Origin: Deltaproteobacteria bacterium
GTDB taxonomy: Bacteria > Myxococcota_A > UBA9042 > PHBI01
Reading direction: 5' to 3'
DNA length: 32,219 nt
Assembly: GCA_016792665.1 (NCBI GenBank)
Contig: JAEUKJ010000106.1
Coordinates: 1-32,219 of the forward strand
Positions 1 through 8,983 of this stretch are shown here, piece after piece; position 1 is the first letter of the stretch, and the number at the start of each line of letters is the position of its first letter. The notes beneath the pieces are model-generated. The model ran no database searches and was not told the origin of the DNA. It saw only the letters and a program-made list of their open reading frames with translations. The translations under genes and the position numbers were made by a program.

Positions 1-354
1 GCGGTGACCAACCTCGTCTTCGTCGCCGTCGCCGCGACGCACCGCGACTTCGGGCTCCTGGCGGTGGCCATCGTGGGCGAGAACCTCGCGACCGGCCTCG
101 GCGCGGTGGCCTTCGTCGCGTTCCTCACGGCGCTCTGCGACCGGCGTTTTTCGGCCACGCAGTTCGCGCTGCTCTCGTCGCTCGCGGCGGTGGGAGCGAT
201 CGTGCTCGGGCCCATCGCGGGCCCGATCGCCGATGACCTCGGGTGGTCCGCCTACTTCTTGATTTCGACCGCGTTCGCGGTGCCTGGGCTCGTGCTCGTG
301 CTGCTCTTGCGCCCGGCGCTCCGCCGCCTCGACGCGCCCGAGGACGTCGCCTAG
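1..354 (+). CDS. AmpG-like MFS permease, C-terminal part (5' end outside window)
   Basis: The frame is open from base 1, so this is the last 117 or so codons of a longer gene; the GTG at base 4 is internal. The peptide has three or four hydrophobic helices. It carries a block resembling the AmpG/PAT branch of the major facilitator superfamily: AFVAFLTALCDRRFSATQFA followed by a LLSSLAAVG helix and a GPIAG turn. AmpG proteins sit in the inner membrane and import anhydro-muropeptides for cell-wall recycling. That role is inferred from the family, because only the last quarter is visible. It ends at TAG 352-354, and about 105 nt separate it from the next gene on the same strand. Another PAT-type MFS member is the main alternative. 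Confidence 0.75.
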   Translation, partial: AVTNLVFVAVAATHRDFGLLAVAIVGENLATGLGAVAFVAFLTALCDRRFSATQFALLSSLAAVGAIVLGPIAGPIADDLGWSAYFLISTAFAVPGLVLVLLLRPALRRLDAPEDVA

Positions 355-382
355 GGCTCGCAGCGTCGAGGCGTCGGGGCGG

Positions 383-420
383 AGTTGCCTTAGTGCAACT
401 AATTACAAAGGCAATAATGC
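383..420. promoter_or_regulatory. AT-rich island with three nested inverted repeats, operator-like
   Basis: In a window of very high GC this 38-nt stretch is conspicuously AT-rich. It holds AGTTGC (383-388) against GCAACT (395-400), a 13-bp palindrome TTAGTgcaACTAA (390-402), and TTGCCTT (385-391) against AAGGCAA (408-414). A short GGCA/TGCC repeat overlaps its right end (410-421). It lies between the permease stop (354) and the FHA gene start (460). The 13-bp symmetry has the size of a dimeric-repressor operator. The outer pair could instead form an RNA hairpin ending the permease transcript. No regulator is assigned. Confidence 0.45.
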
Positions 421-459
421 CTTGCGCTGACCGGGCCGTGTGAAGCACGCTCATGCCCC

Positions 460-1386
460 ATGCAGGTTTTTGCTCGCTTCCGACTCGACGATGGTCGTCG
501 TGCCGAGCTCTCGCCCGAGAGCGTCATCGGACGCATGACGCACGCCGCCCTGCGCGTCGACGATCCCCGCATCTCCGAGGCCCACGCCCTCATCTCCCTG
601 CGTGGCGCCGAGCTCCGCCTCCTGGCGCTGCGCGGCCGCGTCTCGGTCGATGGCAAGCCCAAGACCGAGGTCGTGCTCGAGCCCGGCGTGCGCGTCGTGC
701 TCGCGAGCTTCTTCGGGCTCACGGTCGAGCAGGTCCAGCTCCCCGAGCACATCCACGCCGTGCTGCCCGAGGACACCCCCGGTGCCGCGCTGGCCGCGGC
801 CGGGGTCGTCGCCATCTTTCCGCATGCCGACCCGCCGCTGCGCCTGGGGTTCGACCCCGAGGCCGGCGCCCACGTCTGGACCCGCAAGGACGGCATCACC
901 TTGCGTGTGGCCGACCCGAGTGACCCCGAAGGCCGAAGCGGCGATCGCTCGCTGGCGGTCGGCGAGCGCTTCACGGTCTGTGGCCGCGCCTTCCGCCTCG
1001 TCGAGCTCGCGCGCTCGCTGTTGGAGACCCACCCGACCGCGGACAAGGGCCGCTTCGACACGCGCCTCGACCTCGTCCTCCACTTCGACTCGGCGCACGT
1101 GCACTCCAGCGATGGCCGCTCCGTGGTCCTCGACGGGCTCGCGGCCCGCGCCATCTCCGAGCTCCACGCCATCGGCACGCCGGTCGCGTGGCAAGAGCTC
1201 GTCCGCCTCCTCTGGCCGACCGAGCCCGCGGCCGACACCATCCGCCAGCGCTGGGACCAGCTCATGACGCGGATCCGCATGAAGCTGCGCGAGGCAGGCC
1301 TCCGCTCGGACCTCGTGCGCGCCACCCGCCAGGGCCTCGTCGAGCTCGTGCTCGGCCCGAGTGATACGGTCACGGACAAGTCTTAG
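460..1386 (+). CDS. FHA-domain protein with C-terminal winged-helix domain
   Basis: 308 residues, no signal peptide or membrane segment, so cytosolic. Residues about 5-85 look like a forkhead-associated domain: an IGR start, then a DPRISEAHALI core in place of the usual S-R-x-H-A, then a late G-V-R-V-VLA strand. FHA domains bind phosphothreonine. Residues about 215-305 resemble an OmpR-like winged helix (VVLDGLAARAISEL, then LVRLLWP, and a helix rich in R, Q and K), which suggests DNA binding. Its stop overlaps the start of the kinase gene by one base (TAGTG, 1384-1388), so the two are probably co-translated. The natural reading is a kinase and its phospho-dependent regulator. Domain calls are by eye and no target is known. 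Confidence 0.75.
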   Translation: MQVFARFRLDDGRRAELSPESVIGRMTHAALRVDDPRISEAHALISLRGAELRLLALRGRVSVDGKPKTEVVLEPGVRVVLASFFGLTVEQVQLPEHIHAVLPEDTPGAALAAAGVVAIFPHADPPLRLGFDPEAGAHVWTRKDGITLRVADPSDPEGRSGDRSLAVGERFTVCGRAFRLVELARSLLETHPTADKGRFDTRLDLVLHFDSAHVHSSDGRSVVLDGLAARAISELHAIGTPVAWQELVRLLWPTEPAADTIRQRWDQLMTRIRMKLREAGLRSDLVRATRQGLVELVLGPSDTVTDKS

Positions 1387-4300
1387 TGGATGACGCGAAC
1401 CGATCGCGTGGCGGCTGGGACGATCCGGCGCTCTCGCAGGTCGGTCCCCAGCTACGAGCCCCGAGCGAGCCGCGCCCCCTTGGTCGCGGCGGCGAGTCGG
1501 TCGTGCTCGCCGGTCCGGACCGACGCTTGCCGCGTGAGGTCGCGTGGAAGGTCGCGCGCGCCGACGACCCCGCCGGTCAAGCGCGCCTGACGCACGAGGC
1601 ACGCGTCCTGGCCATGCTCGAGCACCCGAGCATCGTGCCGGTCTACGACCTCACCCGAGGACCCGACGGCGAGCTGCGGCTCGCGCTGAAAGAGATCCGC
1701 GGCCACACGCTCGGCGCGTTGATCGCCACCCAGGGTCTGGCGGAGCCGGGCCACGCGCGAAGCCGACCCGAGGCCCCGAGTCCCGCCGCCAAGGACGGCG
1801 TCACCCGACGGCCTGGTGCCGACAACACCCCGCGCACGCGTGAGCCGCGTCTCGTGCGTCACCTCCTCGCGGCCTCGGAGGCCCTCGCGTGGGCCCACGC
1901 GCGCGGGGTCGTGCACCGCGACGTGAAGCCCGACAACCTCATGGTCGGGGCCTTTGGCGAGACCCAGGTGATCGACTGGTCGTTGGCACAAATCGAATCC
2001 GATCCAAGCACTTACGGCCCACCTGGAGCGCTCTTCGGCACCCCGCGCACCATGAGCCCCGAGCAGGCGCGGGGCGAGTCCGTCGGCCCTACGACCGACG
2101 TGTGGGCGCTCGGCGCGACCCTCTTCGAGGTCGTGGTCGGACGCCCCCTCTACGCCGAGGGCGCCGCCAGCGAGATCCTCGATCGCCTGCGCTCGGGCGC
2201 GGCCGCGGACCTCTCAGCGGCCCGGGCCGTGATGGCTCCGGAGCTCTTCGCGATCCTCGAGCGCGCCCTGGCCCCCGAGCCCGACGCGCGGTACCCCGAC
2301 GCGCGCGCCTTCGCCGACGACCTCGCGGCGTTCATCGATGGCCGCGTCGTGTCGGCCCACAACTACAGCGGCTGGGAGCGCGTCGCTCGCTTCGTCCGCC
2401 GCTGGAAGCTGCCGCTCGCGGTCGGCGCCACGCTGTTGGCGAGCTTGGCTGCGGCCGGCACGGTCGCGTTCCTTCGTATCAGCGATGAGCGCGACCTCGC
2501 CGTCATGGCCAGCGAGTCGCGCCGTCAGGCCCTCATCGCGGCGGGGATCGCCACCGCGCAGCGCGAGCTCGCCGCCGGTCGTCGGTACGAGGCCGAGCAG
2601 GCCGCCCTCGAGGTCCTGGCCCTCGATGACCGCCCCGAGGCGCGCGGCGTCCTGGCCGCGACCTCGCGCGGGGCCCACCTCGCAGAGGGCCGCGCCTGGG
2701 CCCTACCCGGAGGCGGCTGCGTCGACGTCGACGTCTCGCCCGACGGGCGCCTCGCCTTCTGCGGCACGCGCGACCGCTGGCGGGCTTACGGACTCGCGGC
2801 AGACGGCGGGGTCAGCGAGCTCGGCGCGGCCGACGAGCCCTACCGTGAGGCGCGCGTGACCAACCGCGGGCTCTGGGTCTCCCACCAAGACGGCCTCCTC
2901 GAGTGGGTGCCGCTGGTCCCCGACGCCCCCGAGCGCCGACGCGACCCGAGCTGCCAAGCCAACCTCTCGGTCTTTGGCGACACCGCCTACGAGCACCGCG
3001 GGAACTGTGTCGCTCGCGCCAATCCCGGCCAGGCCCCGGTCCTGGGGCAGGTCTGCGCGACCTCCGACATCCAGACCCTGGCGCTCGATGCACGCGGCAG
3101 CGTCGCCCTGTGCCGCGATGGCGCGGTGGACCTCCTCGGGCTCGATGGGGTCCTCGCCACCCTCGCCTCGCCGCTCGCCTCGCCGAGTCGCGACCACTTC
3201 ACCTCGATCCTCGACCGCGGCGCCATGCCGGGTCGCCTCCTCGTCGGCACCACCCGCGGCGCCATCCTGGCACTCGACCTCGCGACCGGCACCGTGGAGA
3301 CGCGCGTCCATTTGCGCTCCGAGCGCATGGTGCGACGCCTGGCCCTCTCCTCCGCGAGCCCCCTCCTGGTCGTCATGGTCGACGGCGACGGGGCGACGCT
3401 CCTCGACCGTCGCTCGCTGGAGGTCGTCGGCGAGCTCCCGGCGGCGCTGCGGGTCGCGCGGATGACCGATGACGGCCGCCTCGTGACCTACGACCGGGGC
3501 CTCGCCACCTGGGCCGTCGACGAACCCCAGGTCGTCGGCCTCGACGGCCTGGTCGGCGTGACCGCACTCGCGCTCTGGGCCGATGGCGTGCTCGGCGTCA
3601 CCCACGCGCACTCGGCCCTCCTCCTCGACGCCGCGACCGGATCCCGCGTGGCCGCCCTCACCTTCCCGGCCGAGGCGGGCATCGCCAAGGGCCTCCTGCG
3701 CCTGCCTCACGGCCCCGCCGTCGGCATCGCCCTGGAGCCGAACAGCGAGAACACGCGCCCGCGCCGTGCCGGCAACCTGACCTTCTCGCCGTTCCCGGCC
3801 ACGCGCCGACTCGTGAGCCTCGATCCGTCGGGCGACGCGGCCACGCCCGGCGCGACCCACCTCTGGGCCCGAGCGGCGACCGGGGCCAATCCAGGGATCG
3901 AGCTCGGCCAGTCGCGCGCGGGGGAGCCCGACCGCTTCGTGCCCCTCCTCGAAGATCGGCCCGTCGACATCGCCGCCGATGGGGCCTGGCTCGCGGCGCT
4001 GCGCGTCGATCAGGCGCTCGTGACGCTGTTCGCGGTGAAGGCCGACGCCTCCTTCCGTGTCGCTGCGAGCTGCGATGACGCGCTCGCGACCTCGGTCGGC
4101 GTGACGACCGTCGGCGAGGTGCCACGCCTCCTCACGACGCGCCCCGGCGCGGTGCGGGTCTTTGGCGCCGACTGCGTGACCCAGGCCCTCTACGAGACCC
4201 CTGACGCCGAGCCCGTCAAGGTCGTCGGCACGCGCTCGGGCCTGGTCGTCGCCGGCACGCGCGACGGCGCCCTATGGGCCTGGGATGCCGCCGGAAACCT

Positions 4301-4487
4301 GCGCGCGCGCGTGGCCCTCCATCGTGAACCGGTCAGCGCCCTGGCCGTCGATCCGCTCGGACGCTGGGTCGTCTCGGGCGCCTGGGACGGGCGCGTGCGC
4401 TTCCTCGACCTCGACGCGGTGAGTCCTCCGTCCGAGCGTCTCATCGGTCCCTTGGGCAGCCTGGCTCCGCCAGGCCTTCGGCGGTGA
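1386..4487 (+). CDS. Transmembrane Ser/Thr protein kinase with periplasmic beta-propeller-like repeats
   Basis: 1033 residues, GTG start. The N-terminal Hanks-type kinase domain has a glycine loop (LGRGGESVVLA, about 32-42), Lys55 in VAWK, HRDVKPDN with Asp179, and Asp197 in DWS, where DFG is the usual form. The invariant Asp is kept, so activity is expected. A low-complexity insertion of about 40 residues (about 120-160) sits near the lobe hinge. One membrane helix (about 342-363) separates the kinase from a region of about 650 residues with repeating beta-strand blades of the WD40/PQQ type, presumably periplasmic. It would sense an external signal and phosphorylate cytosolic targets. The FHA protein encoded immediately upstream, overlapping by one base, is the obvious candidate. 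It ends about 36 nt from the convergent patatin gene. Confidence 0.88.
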   Translation: MDDANRSRGGWDDPALSQVGPQLRAPSEPRPLGRGGESVVLAGPDRRLPREVAWKVARADDPAGQARLTHEARVLAMLEHPSIVPVYDLTRGPDGELRLALKEIRGHTLGALIATQGLAEPGHARSRPEAPSPAAKDGVTRRPGADNTPRTREPRLVRHLLAASEALAWAHARGVVHRDVKPDNLMVGAFGETQVIDWSLAQIESDPSTYGPPGALFGTPRTMSPEQARGESVGPTTDVWALGATLFEVVVGRPLYAEGAASEILDRLRSGAAADLSAARAVMAPELFAILERALAPEPDARYPDARAFADDLAAFIDGRVVSAHNYSGWERVARFVRRWKLPLAVGATLLASLAAAGTVAFLRISDERDLAVMASESRRQALIAAGIATAQRELAAGRRYEAEQAALEVLALDDRPEARGVLAATSRGAHLAEGRAWALPGGGCVDVDVSPDGRLAFCGTRDRWRAYGLAADGGVSELGAADEPYREARVTNRGLWVSHQDGLLEWVPLVPDAPERRRDPSCQANLSVFGDTAYEHRGNCVARANPGQAPVLGQVCATSDIQTLALDARGSVALCRDGAVDLLGLDGVLATLASPLASPSRDHFTSILDRGAMPGRLLVGTTRGAILALDLATGTVETRVHLRSERMVRRLALSSASPLLVVMVDGDGATLLDRRSLEVVGELPAALRVARMTDDGRLVTYDRGLATWAVDEPQVVGLDGLVGVTALALWADGVLGVTHAHSALLLDAATGSRVAALTFPAEAGIAKGLLRLPHGPAVGIALEPNSENTRPRRAGNLTFSPFPATRRLVSLDPSGDAATPGATHLWARAATGANPGIELGQSRAGEPDRFVPLLEDRPVDIAADGAWLAALRVDQALVTLFAVKADASFRVAASCDDALATSVGVTTVGEVPRLLTTRPGAVRVFGADCVTQALYETPDAEPVKVVGTRSGLVVAGTRDGALWAWDAAGNLRARVALHREPVSALAVDPLGRWVVSGAWDGRVRFLDLDAVSPPSERLIGPLGSLAPPGLRR
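4461..4484 (+). repeat. 24-nt dispersed repeat, copy A
   Basis: A 24-nt sequence with core GCCAGGCCTTCGGCGG recurs at 19097-19120 with one mismatch (position 8, C versus G). Here it encodes the last residues of the kinase. The copy contains CCGCC/GGCGG able to form a 5-bp hairpin. Both copies sit at the 3' ends of plus-strand genes. Its function is unknown. Confidence 0.5.
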
Positions 4488-4523
4488 TCGAGCTCTCTGG
4501 ACTCGAGGTCGCGCCCCTGGGCC

Positions 4524-5717
4524 TCAGTTCGGGGACTCGAGGAGCTGGACGATCTGCTCTTCGTGACGCCGCGCGTCCTCGTAGCCGAGCGCCTCGAGGG
4601 CGCCCGTATACGCGCTGTCGAAGTACAGGTACGAGAGAAAATCCGCCTCGATATCATGGGTATAGGCGTGGACGCGGTCCAGCAGGAAGCGCACCGACTT
4701 GCTCGCCTTGGGGGGCCGCGCGCGATAGATCTCGCCGGCCATGCGCCCGAGATCCGCGCTCGGTTGGACATAGGTGATCTCGATGCGCCGCAACCCCCGC
4801 TCGGAGGCCGCCGCTTCGAAGTCGGCGCCATAGCGGGAGACGCCCCACGACAGGAGGTCGTTCCGATACTCCGCGCTCCACAGGTCGCGCTCGATCGGGT
4901 CCAGGAGCAGCGCGTTCAACATCTTGCCCGCGAGGAAGAGGAGGCTCGGGCGCTCATTGCTCTTGGCCGCCGACGGACCGCCCAGGGAGCGGCTCTTGGC
5001 CTCTTTCTCGCGCTCCTGCTTGACGCCGATCACCAGGGCCCGCGTGACCCCTGCGGCGATCACCGGACGAAGCGGCGTATTCTGACGAAGGCCCCCGTCG
5101 ACGTGGTGGCGCCCGTCGATGGGCACCGCGGGAAAGACGAACGGGATGGCTGCCGAGGCGCGGCAGTGCTCGCCGCTCATGCGGGTGCGATAGATGCGCG
5201 ACCCCGGCTGGGCGGGGATCTCCGCACGCCCGTCGACGTAGAGCGAGTTGAAGCCGGTCGAGACCTCGGTCGCGGCGACGATGAAGGCGCGCGTGAGCCC
5301 GTTGTCGATGGCGCGGCGCAGCGCCATGCCGGGGAAGCGACGCTCGACCAGGGCATGGAACGGGGCCGGATCGAGGAGCGCGAAGCTCTCGCCGCGCGTC
5401 GGCCGCAAGAGCTGGCGCAGCGCGCGCCCGGGCTCGAAGCGGTAGATGTCCTCGACCTTCATGTGCTGCCAGACGCCGGTCAGCGTGCCGAGCCCGACCC
5501 CATCCCGCGCGGCCGCGAACACCCCGTTCAGGGCGCCGACGCTGGTCCCCGAGACGACGTCGGGCCAGGTCGCGCGCCCGATCCGGCGCGCCAGGTCCCC
5601 AAAGACGAAGCGCATGACGCCCGCCTCGTAGGCCCCGCGCGCCGCACCACCCGAGAGCACGAGACCAAGGCCGCCCCGCGCGTCGGGCGACCGGCGTGGC
5701 TCGCTCGGCACCGTCAA
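4524..5717 (-). CDS. Patatin-like phospholipase
   Basis: 397 residues with the TTG start at 5717. Patatin-family lipid acyl hydrolases use a Ser-Asp dyad, and all parts are visible: the oxyanion stretch LSGGAARGAYEAG (about 21-33), the nucleophile elbow GTSVG with Ser59, and VDGG with Asp207. There is no signal peptide, so cytosolic or secreted by another route; it may act on membrane phospholipids. The upstream gene stops at 5714-5716, overlapping this TTG as TTGA, which favours 5717; GTG at 5711 is the alternative. It is the last gene of a four-gene envelope operon. The reading frame stays open far upstream, but that stretch is Arg-rich and lies over the neighbouring Cys-rich gene, so it is not taken as coding. 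Confidence 0.86.
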   Translation of the reverse strand: MTVPSEPRRSPDARGGLGLVLSGGAARGAYEAGVMRFVFGDLARRIGRATWPDVVSGTSVGALNGVFAAARDGVGLGTLTGVWQHMKVEDIYRFEPGRALRQLLRPTRGESFALLDPAPFHALVERRFPGMALRRAIDNGLTRAFIVAATEVSTGFNSLYVDGRAEIPAQPGSRIYRTRMSGEHCRASAAIPFVFPAVPIDGRHHVDGGLRQNTPLRPVIAAGVTRALVIGVKQEREKEAKSRSLGGPSAAKSNERPSLLFLAGKMLNALLLDPIERDLWSAEYRNDLLSWGVSRYGADFEAAASERGLRRIEITYVQPSADLGRMAGEIYRARPPKASKSVRFLLDRVHAYTHDIEADFLSYLYFDSAYTGALEALGYEDARRHEEQIVQLLESPN

Positions 5718-6913
5718 GGCGTGCCGACCGGCGCGATGTAGCAGGGCCGCGCGCAGAAGAAGCGCTCGCCCCCGTTCTCGTCGGTGACCTTCTGGCAGCC
5801 CCACCCTTGCGGGCAGCGGTCGACCGGGTCGTCCTTGCAGGGCACGAGGCAGAAGTCGCCCTTGGCGTTTCCGTCGGCGTCCTGGAACGTCGCGCACAGG
5901 TTGGGGTCGGCGCAGCCGGGGTTCGTCTCGGCCTGGGCGTCGCAAGTCGCGCAGTGCGGCTCGCTCGACGGGTAGGGAACGCAGGCCCCGGTGGACTTCT
6001 CGCAGACCTTGCCGAAGGCGCACTCGAAGTTGTGCTCGCACCCCTTGGCGACGCACACCCCGCCCTCGCACTTCTTGGCGGCGTCCTGGCAGTTCAGGTC
6101 CTCCTGGCAGCCCGCGACGCACGTGCCGCTCTCGCGGCTGCAGTAGGTCTCGGGCGTGGGGCAGTCCGACGCCTTCTCACACGCCCCGGGCACCTTGCAC
6201 TTGCCGCCTTGGCAAGTCGCCGGCGCGGTGCACGCGTCATCGTTGGCGCACGGCGGGACGCAGCGCGCCTGCACGCAGACCTGGCCGTTCTGGCACTGGC
6301 CATCCTCGGTGCAGCCCGGGGCGCACGTGCGCGAGCCCTCGTTGCAGACCTGGCCGATGGGGCACTCGCTGTCTTTCGAGCACAGGCCGAGCGACTCGCA
6401 GGAGCCCGAGCGCGCGACGCACTGCTTCTCGGCGACGCCGCCGATCGCCTGGCATCCATAGCCCTTCGGACATCCAGCGTCGGTCACGCACGCCAGACCG
6501 CAGAAGCTCCCGCCGCTCGCGTAGGGCAGGCACGCGCCACCATCGAGACAGGCCCGCGCTTCCTCGCAGCCCGTGCAGAGCGCGACCTGCTCTTCGCAAA
6601 AGCCCGTGCAGGTGTTGCACCAGCGCGGGACCCCGCAGTTGCGGTCCTCGGTACAGGCGACCGTGCCCGCCGCGACACAGGCGCCGTGGCAGTCGCAGAC
6701 GAGCCCCGAACCACCGCAGTCGACATCCTCACGACAAAGCGGTGCGACCGGCCCGGTGTCGGCAGTCGTGTCGGTGGAAGCCGTGTCGCCGAGCGTGTCG
6801 GTCGGCGCGGTATCCCCAACAGTATCGCCAGCATCCGCGGCCCCCTCGTCCGAGCCACAGGCACCGACGAGCAGCGCCGAAGCCAAGAGACCGGCGGAGA
6901 CCCAGCGCGGCAT
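5714..6913 (-). CDS. Cysteine-rich repeat lipoprotein
   Basis: 399 residues. ATG 6913 gives a short lipoprotein signal peptide ending in the lipobox LVGAC, followed by a D/T-rich spacer typical of surface lipoproteins in this group. The rest is a string of small disulfide-type modules with a repeating pattern of C, spaced D/E, C, G-x-V-C and G-x-C, like the Dickkopf/EGF-like modules frequent in myxobacterial surface proteins. No catalytic motif is visible. A binding or structural role at the outer membrane is inferred. It is third in the operon, 64 nt after the BamB-like gene, and its TGA overlaps the TTG of the patatin gene. Longer versions starting upstream would lose the signal peptide. 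Confidence 0.82.
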   Translation of the reverse strand: MPRWVSAGLLASALLVGACGSDEGAADAGDTVGDTAPTDTLGDTASTDTTADTGPVAPLCREDVDCGGSGLVCDCHGACVAAGTVACTEDRNCGVPRWCNTCTGFCEEQVALCTGCEEARACLDGGACLPYASGGSFCGLACVTDAGCPKGYGCQAIGGVAEKQCVARSGSCESLGLCSKDSECPIGQVCNEGSRTCAPGCTEDGQCQNGQVCVQARCVPPCANDDACTAPATCQGGKCKVPGACEKASDCPTPETYCSRESGTCVAGCQEDLNCQDAAKKCEGGVCVAKGCEHNFECAFGKVCEKSTGACVPYPSSEPHCATCDAQAETNPGCADPNLCATFQDADGNAKGDFCLVPCKDDPVDRCPQGWGCQKVTDENGGERFFCARPCYIAPVGTP

Positions 6914-6977
6914 CAGACCGGCTGCGGCAGATCGAGCGCGGAGCGGCCCGGCCCGAAGGCCCGCGCACCCAAGCGAA

Positions 6978-8156
6978 TCAGTAGACCCCGAGCCCGTAGG
7001 CGAGGCCACCATTGCCGACGACGAACAGCGATCCATAGGCCAGCTCCGGCGTGGCGCGCACGCCTCGTCCATCGCTCCAGCGCACGACCTCGCGCCCAGA
7101 GCCGCGGTCGACCACGGCGAGCCCCTCGCCGACGGGAGCGAACACATACTTGCGACTCACGACCGGGGTCCCGCAAAAGCCGGTGTCGAAGCGCGAGATC
7201 CAGCGCACGCGCCCGGTCTCCGCCTCGATCGCCCAGAGCGCCCCATTGGCTTGCGGCGCGTAGATCATGCCGTCATCGGCGGCCGCGCTGAGGAAGCCCT
7301 CGCCCTTCTTGGTCCACACGACGGTGCCACTCTCCGCGGAGATCGCGAAGAGGCCGCGCGAAAAGGACCCGGCGACCACGATCGTGCCGTCCTTGACGCG
7401 TGCCGCGACCGGCGTGGTGTCGATGTCGACGAACTGCTTGTCCTCGCCGGCGAGGTCCGCGGACCAGGCCGTGACCCCGTCCTCCTGCGAGAACGCGACG
7501 AGCGCCCCATCCGAGAAGCCCGCGATGACGAGGCCGCCGACCACGGCCGCCCCACCCTGCCCGCTGACGGTGAGCTCGGTCATCTGCTGGCGCTGGTGGT
7601 CCCAGATCTTCTTGCCGGTCTCCAGGGAGAGCGCGGTGATGCGGTTGTCGAGGCTCGTGACGAAGACCTTGGCGTCCTTGTCGCCGACCTTGCCAGAGAC
7701 GACCGGCGAGGCCGAGATGCCCGAAGTGCCCGGATGCTCGCTCATCCAGAGGATGCGCCCGTTGCGCTGGTTCATCCGGTACACGCGGCCGTCGAACGAG
7801 GCGACCAGCAGTTCCTCCGGAGCGCCGTAGGGGCCGAGATCGACAGGGCGTGCCGCGTTCGGACCGCGGGTCGCGACCTCCCAGACCACGCGACCTGTCG
7901 CCGCTTCGATGCCGCGGACCTTACGGTCCTTCGAGGGCACCACCACGAGACCACCGGCCGGCGTCGCCGTCGATGCCACGAAGAGGGGCTGCCCCTCCTC
8001 GACCGGGTGATACGCGAGCGGCTCAAGCTCGTAGAGGCGCGTCGCCCACTCGACCGCGAGGCGACGCTCGTGCTCGGCCTCGATCGGCGCGAAGCTCGAG
8101 CAGGCCGCGAGAGCGCAAGCGCCGGCCCAAACACCGGCCAGACGGGCGGTTCTCAA
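6978..8156 (-). CDS. bamB: BamB-like PQQ-repeat outer-membrane lipoprotein
   Basis: 392 residues, with a TTG start at 8156 inside the TTGA overlap with the preceding gene. No later start would keep the signal peptide and its lipobox ALAAC (Cys19). The mature part is a beta-propeller with repeated blades ending in motifs such as GxVVWE, GRILWM, GKKIWD, GTVVWTK and GRVRWI, the PQQ-like signature of BamB. BamB is the propeller subunit of the BAM complex, which inserts beta-barrel proteins into the outer membrane. Its position directly after a YfgM-like gene matches the yfgM-bamB order of enterobacteria and supports the name. A generic PQQ-repeat lipoprotein is the alternative. Confidence 0.8.
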   Translation of the reverse strand: MRTARLAGVWAGACALAACSSFAPIEAEHERRLAVEWATRLYELEPLAYHPVEEGQPLFVASTATPAGGLVVVPSKDRKVRGIEAATGRVVWEVATRGPNAARPVDLGPYGAPEELLVASFDGRVYRMNQRNGRILWMSEHPGTSGISASPVVSGKVGDKDAKVFVTSLDNRITALSLETGKKIWDHQRQQMTELTVSGQGGAAVVGGLVIAGFSDGALVAFSQEDGVTAWSADLAGEDKQFVDIDTTPVAARVKDGTIVVAGSFSRGLFAISAESGTVVWTKKGEGFLSAAADDGMIYAPQANGALWAIEAETGRVRWISRFDTGFCGTPVVSRKYVFAPVGEGLAVVDRGSGREVVRWSDGRGVRATPELAYGSLFVVGNGGLAYGLGVY

Positions 8157-8950
8157 GGGATGAGACCCAGACGATTCTCGACCGTCCCGCGGAGCCCCTG
8201 CTTGCCGCCGATCTGGAGCTTGTCGGGCTCGGCATCGGGGGGCAACGTCGCGAGCGCGGCCTGATAGGCCGTCTTGGCCTTGGCCGCGTCACCCTTGCCG
8301 TCGTTGAGGACCGGGTTCTGGAGGTCGCCGAGACGCGTGAGGATCTCGGCCTTGAAGGTCCCGCCGACCTGCTTCGAGAGCTCGTCGAGGGTCGCCACGG
8401 CCGCGTCGTTCTGGCCCGCCGCCGCCTGCGCGCGCGCCTTCAGCTCGAGCGCCACCGGCAGGGCCGGCGACTTCGCATGCGCCGCGAGCCACGCCTCGGC
8501 GTCGGCCAGCGCGCCGGCCGCGTCACCCTTGTTCAGCTTGGCGTTGGCCGCCGCGATCGCGACGAGCTCGGCCGCGTCGTCACCGCCGCGCTCCGCCAGG
8601 AACTTCGCGAGCGCCTCGTTCGAGGCGGTCACGCGCGCCGCTTCGTCCGCGAAGCGCGGGGGGCGCGGCAGCTTGGCGATCTCCGGATCCTTCACTTCGT
8701 CCGGGCCGATGCCGGCGCCGATCGCCAGGGAGGCATCACGCACCGCGACGGCGCGCGACTCGATCCCCGAGCGCTTCGAGGCGCCGATGACCCACGACAC
8801 GATGCCGATCGCGACCAGCGCGCCGACACCGATGATGATCAGCTTCCTGTGGCCGTAGAGCTTTTCCCAGAAGCCTTTGAGCGCCACCTCGATCTCATCG
8901 GGGGCCCTCAGCTCTTCCTTGGTCATCTCGTGTTTCTTGGCCTTCGCCAT
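8153..8950 (-). CDS. YfgM-like membrane-anchored TPR protein
   Basis: 265 residues from ATG 8950. That start has an AGGG ribosome site 8 nt upstream; an in-frame GTG at 8959 lacks one. A charged N-terminus is followed by one membrane helix (about 40-58, LIIIGVGALVAIGIVSWVIG). The rest is an Ala-rich helical region with TPR-like pairs such as GDAAGALADAEAWLA. This layout matches YfgM, a periplasmic chaperone-type partner of the SecYEG translocon. Sequence similarity is weak by eye, and the neighbouring bamB gene is much of the evidence. It is first in the operon, downstream of the promoter at 8984-9012, and its TGA overlaps the next gene's TTG. Confidence 0.7.
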   Translation of the reverse strand: MAKAKKHEMTKEELRAPDEIEVALKGFWEKLYGHRKLIIIGVGALVAIGIVSWVIGASKRSGIESRAVAVRDASLAIGAGIGPDEVKDPEIAKLPRPPRFADEAARVTASNEALAKFLAERGGDDAAELVAIAAANAKLNKGDAAGALADAEAWLAAHAKSPALPVALELKARAQAAAGQNDAAVATLDELSKQVGGTFKAEILTRLGDLQNPVLNDGKGDAAKAKTAYQAALATLPPDAEPDKLQIGGKQGLRGTVENRLGLIP

Positions 8951-8983
8951 GTTCTTCACCCTGGTCTGTCGACAAGCCGGCGA

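Noticed and set aside
4563..8264. Long plus-strand open frames opposite the patatin, Cys-rich and BamB-like genes
   Set aside because: Translations are Arg/Ala-rich with no fold or motif. They are antisense shadows of real genes caused by very high GC.
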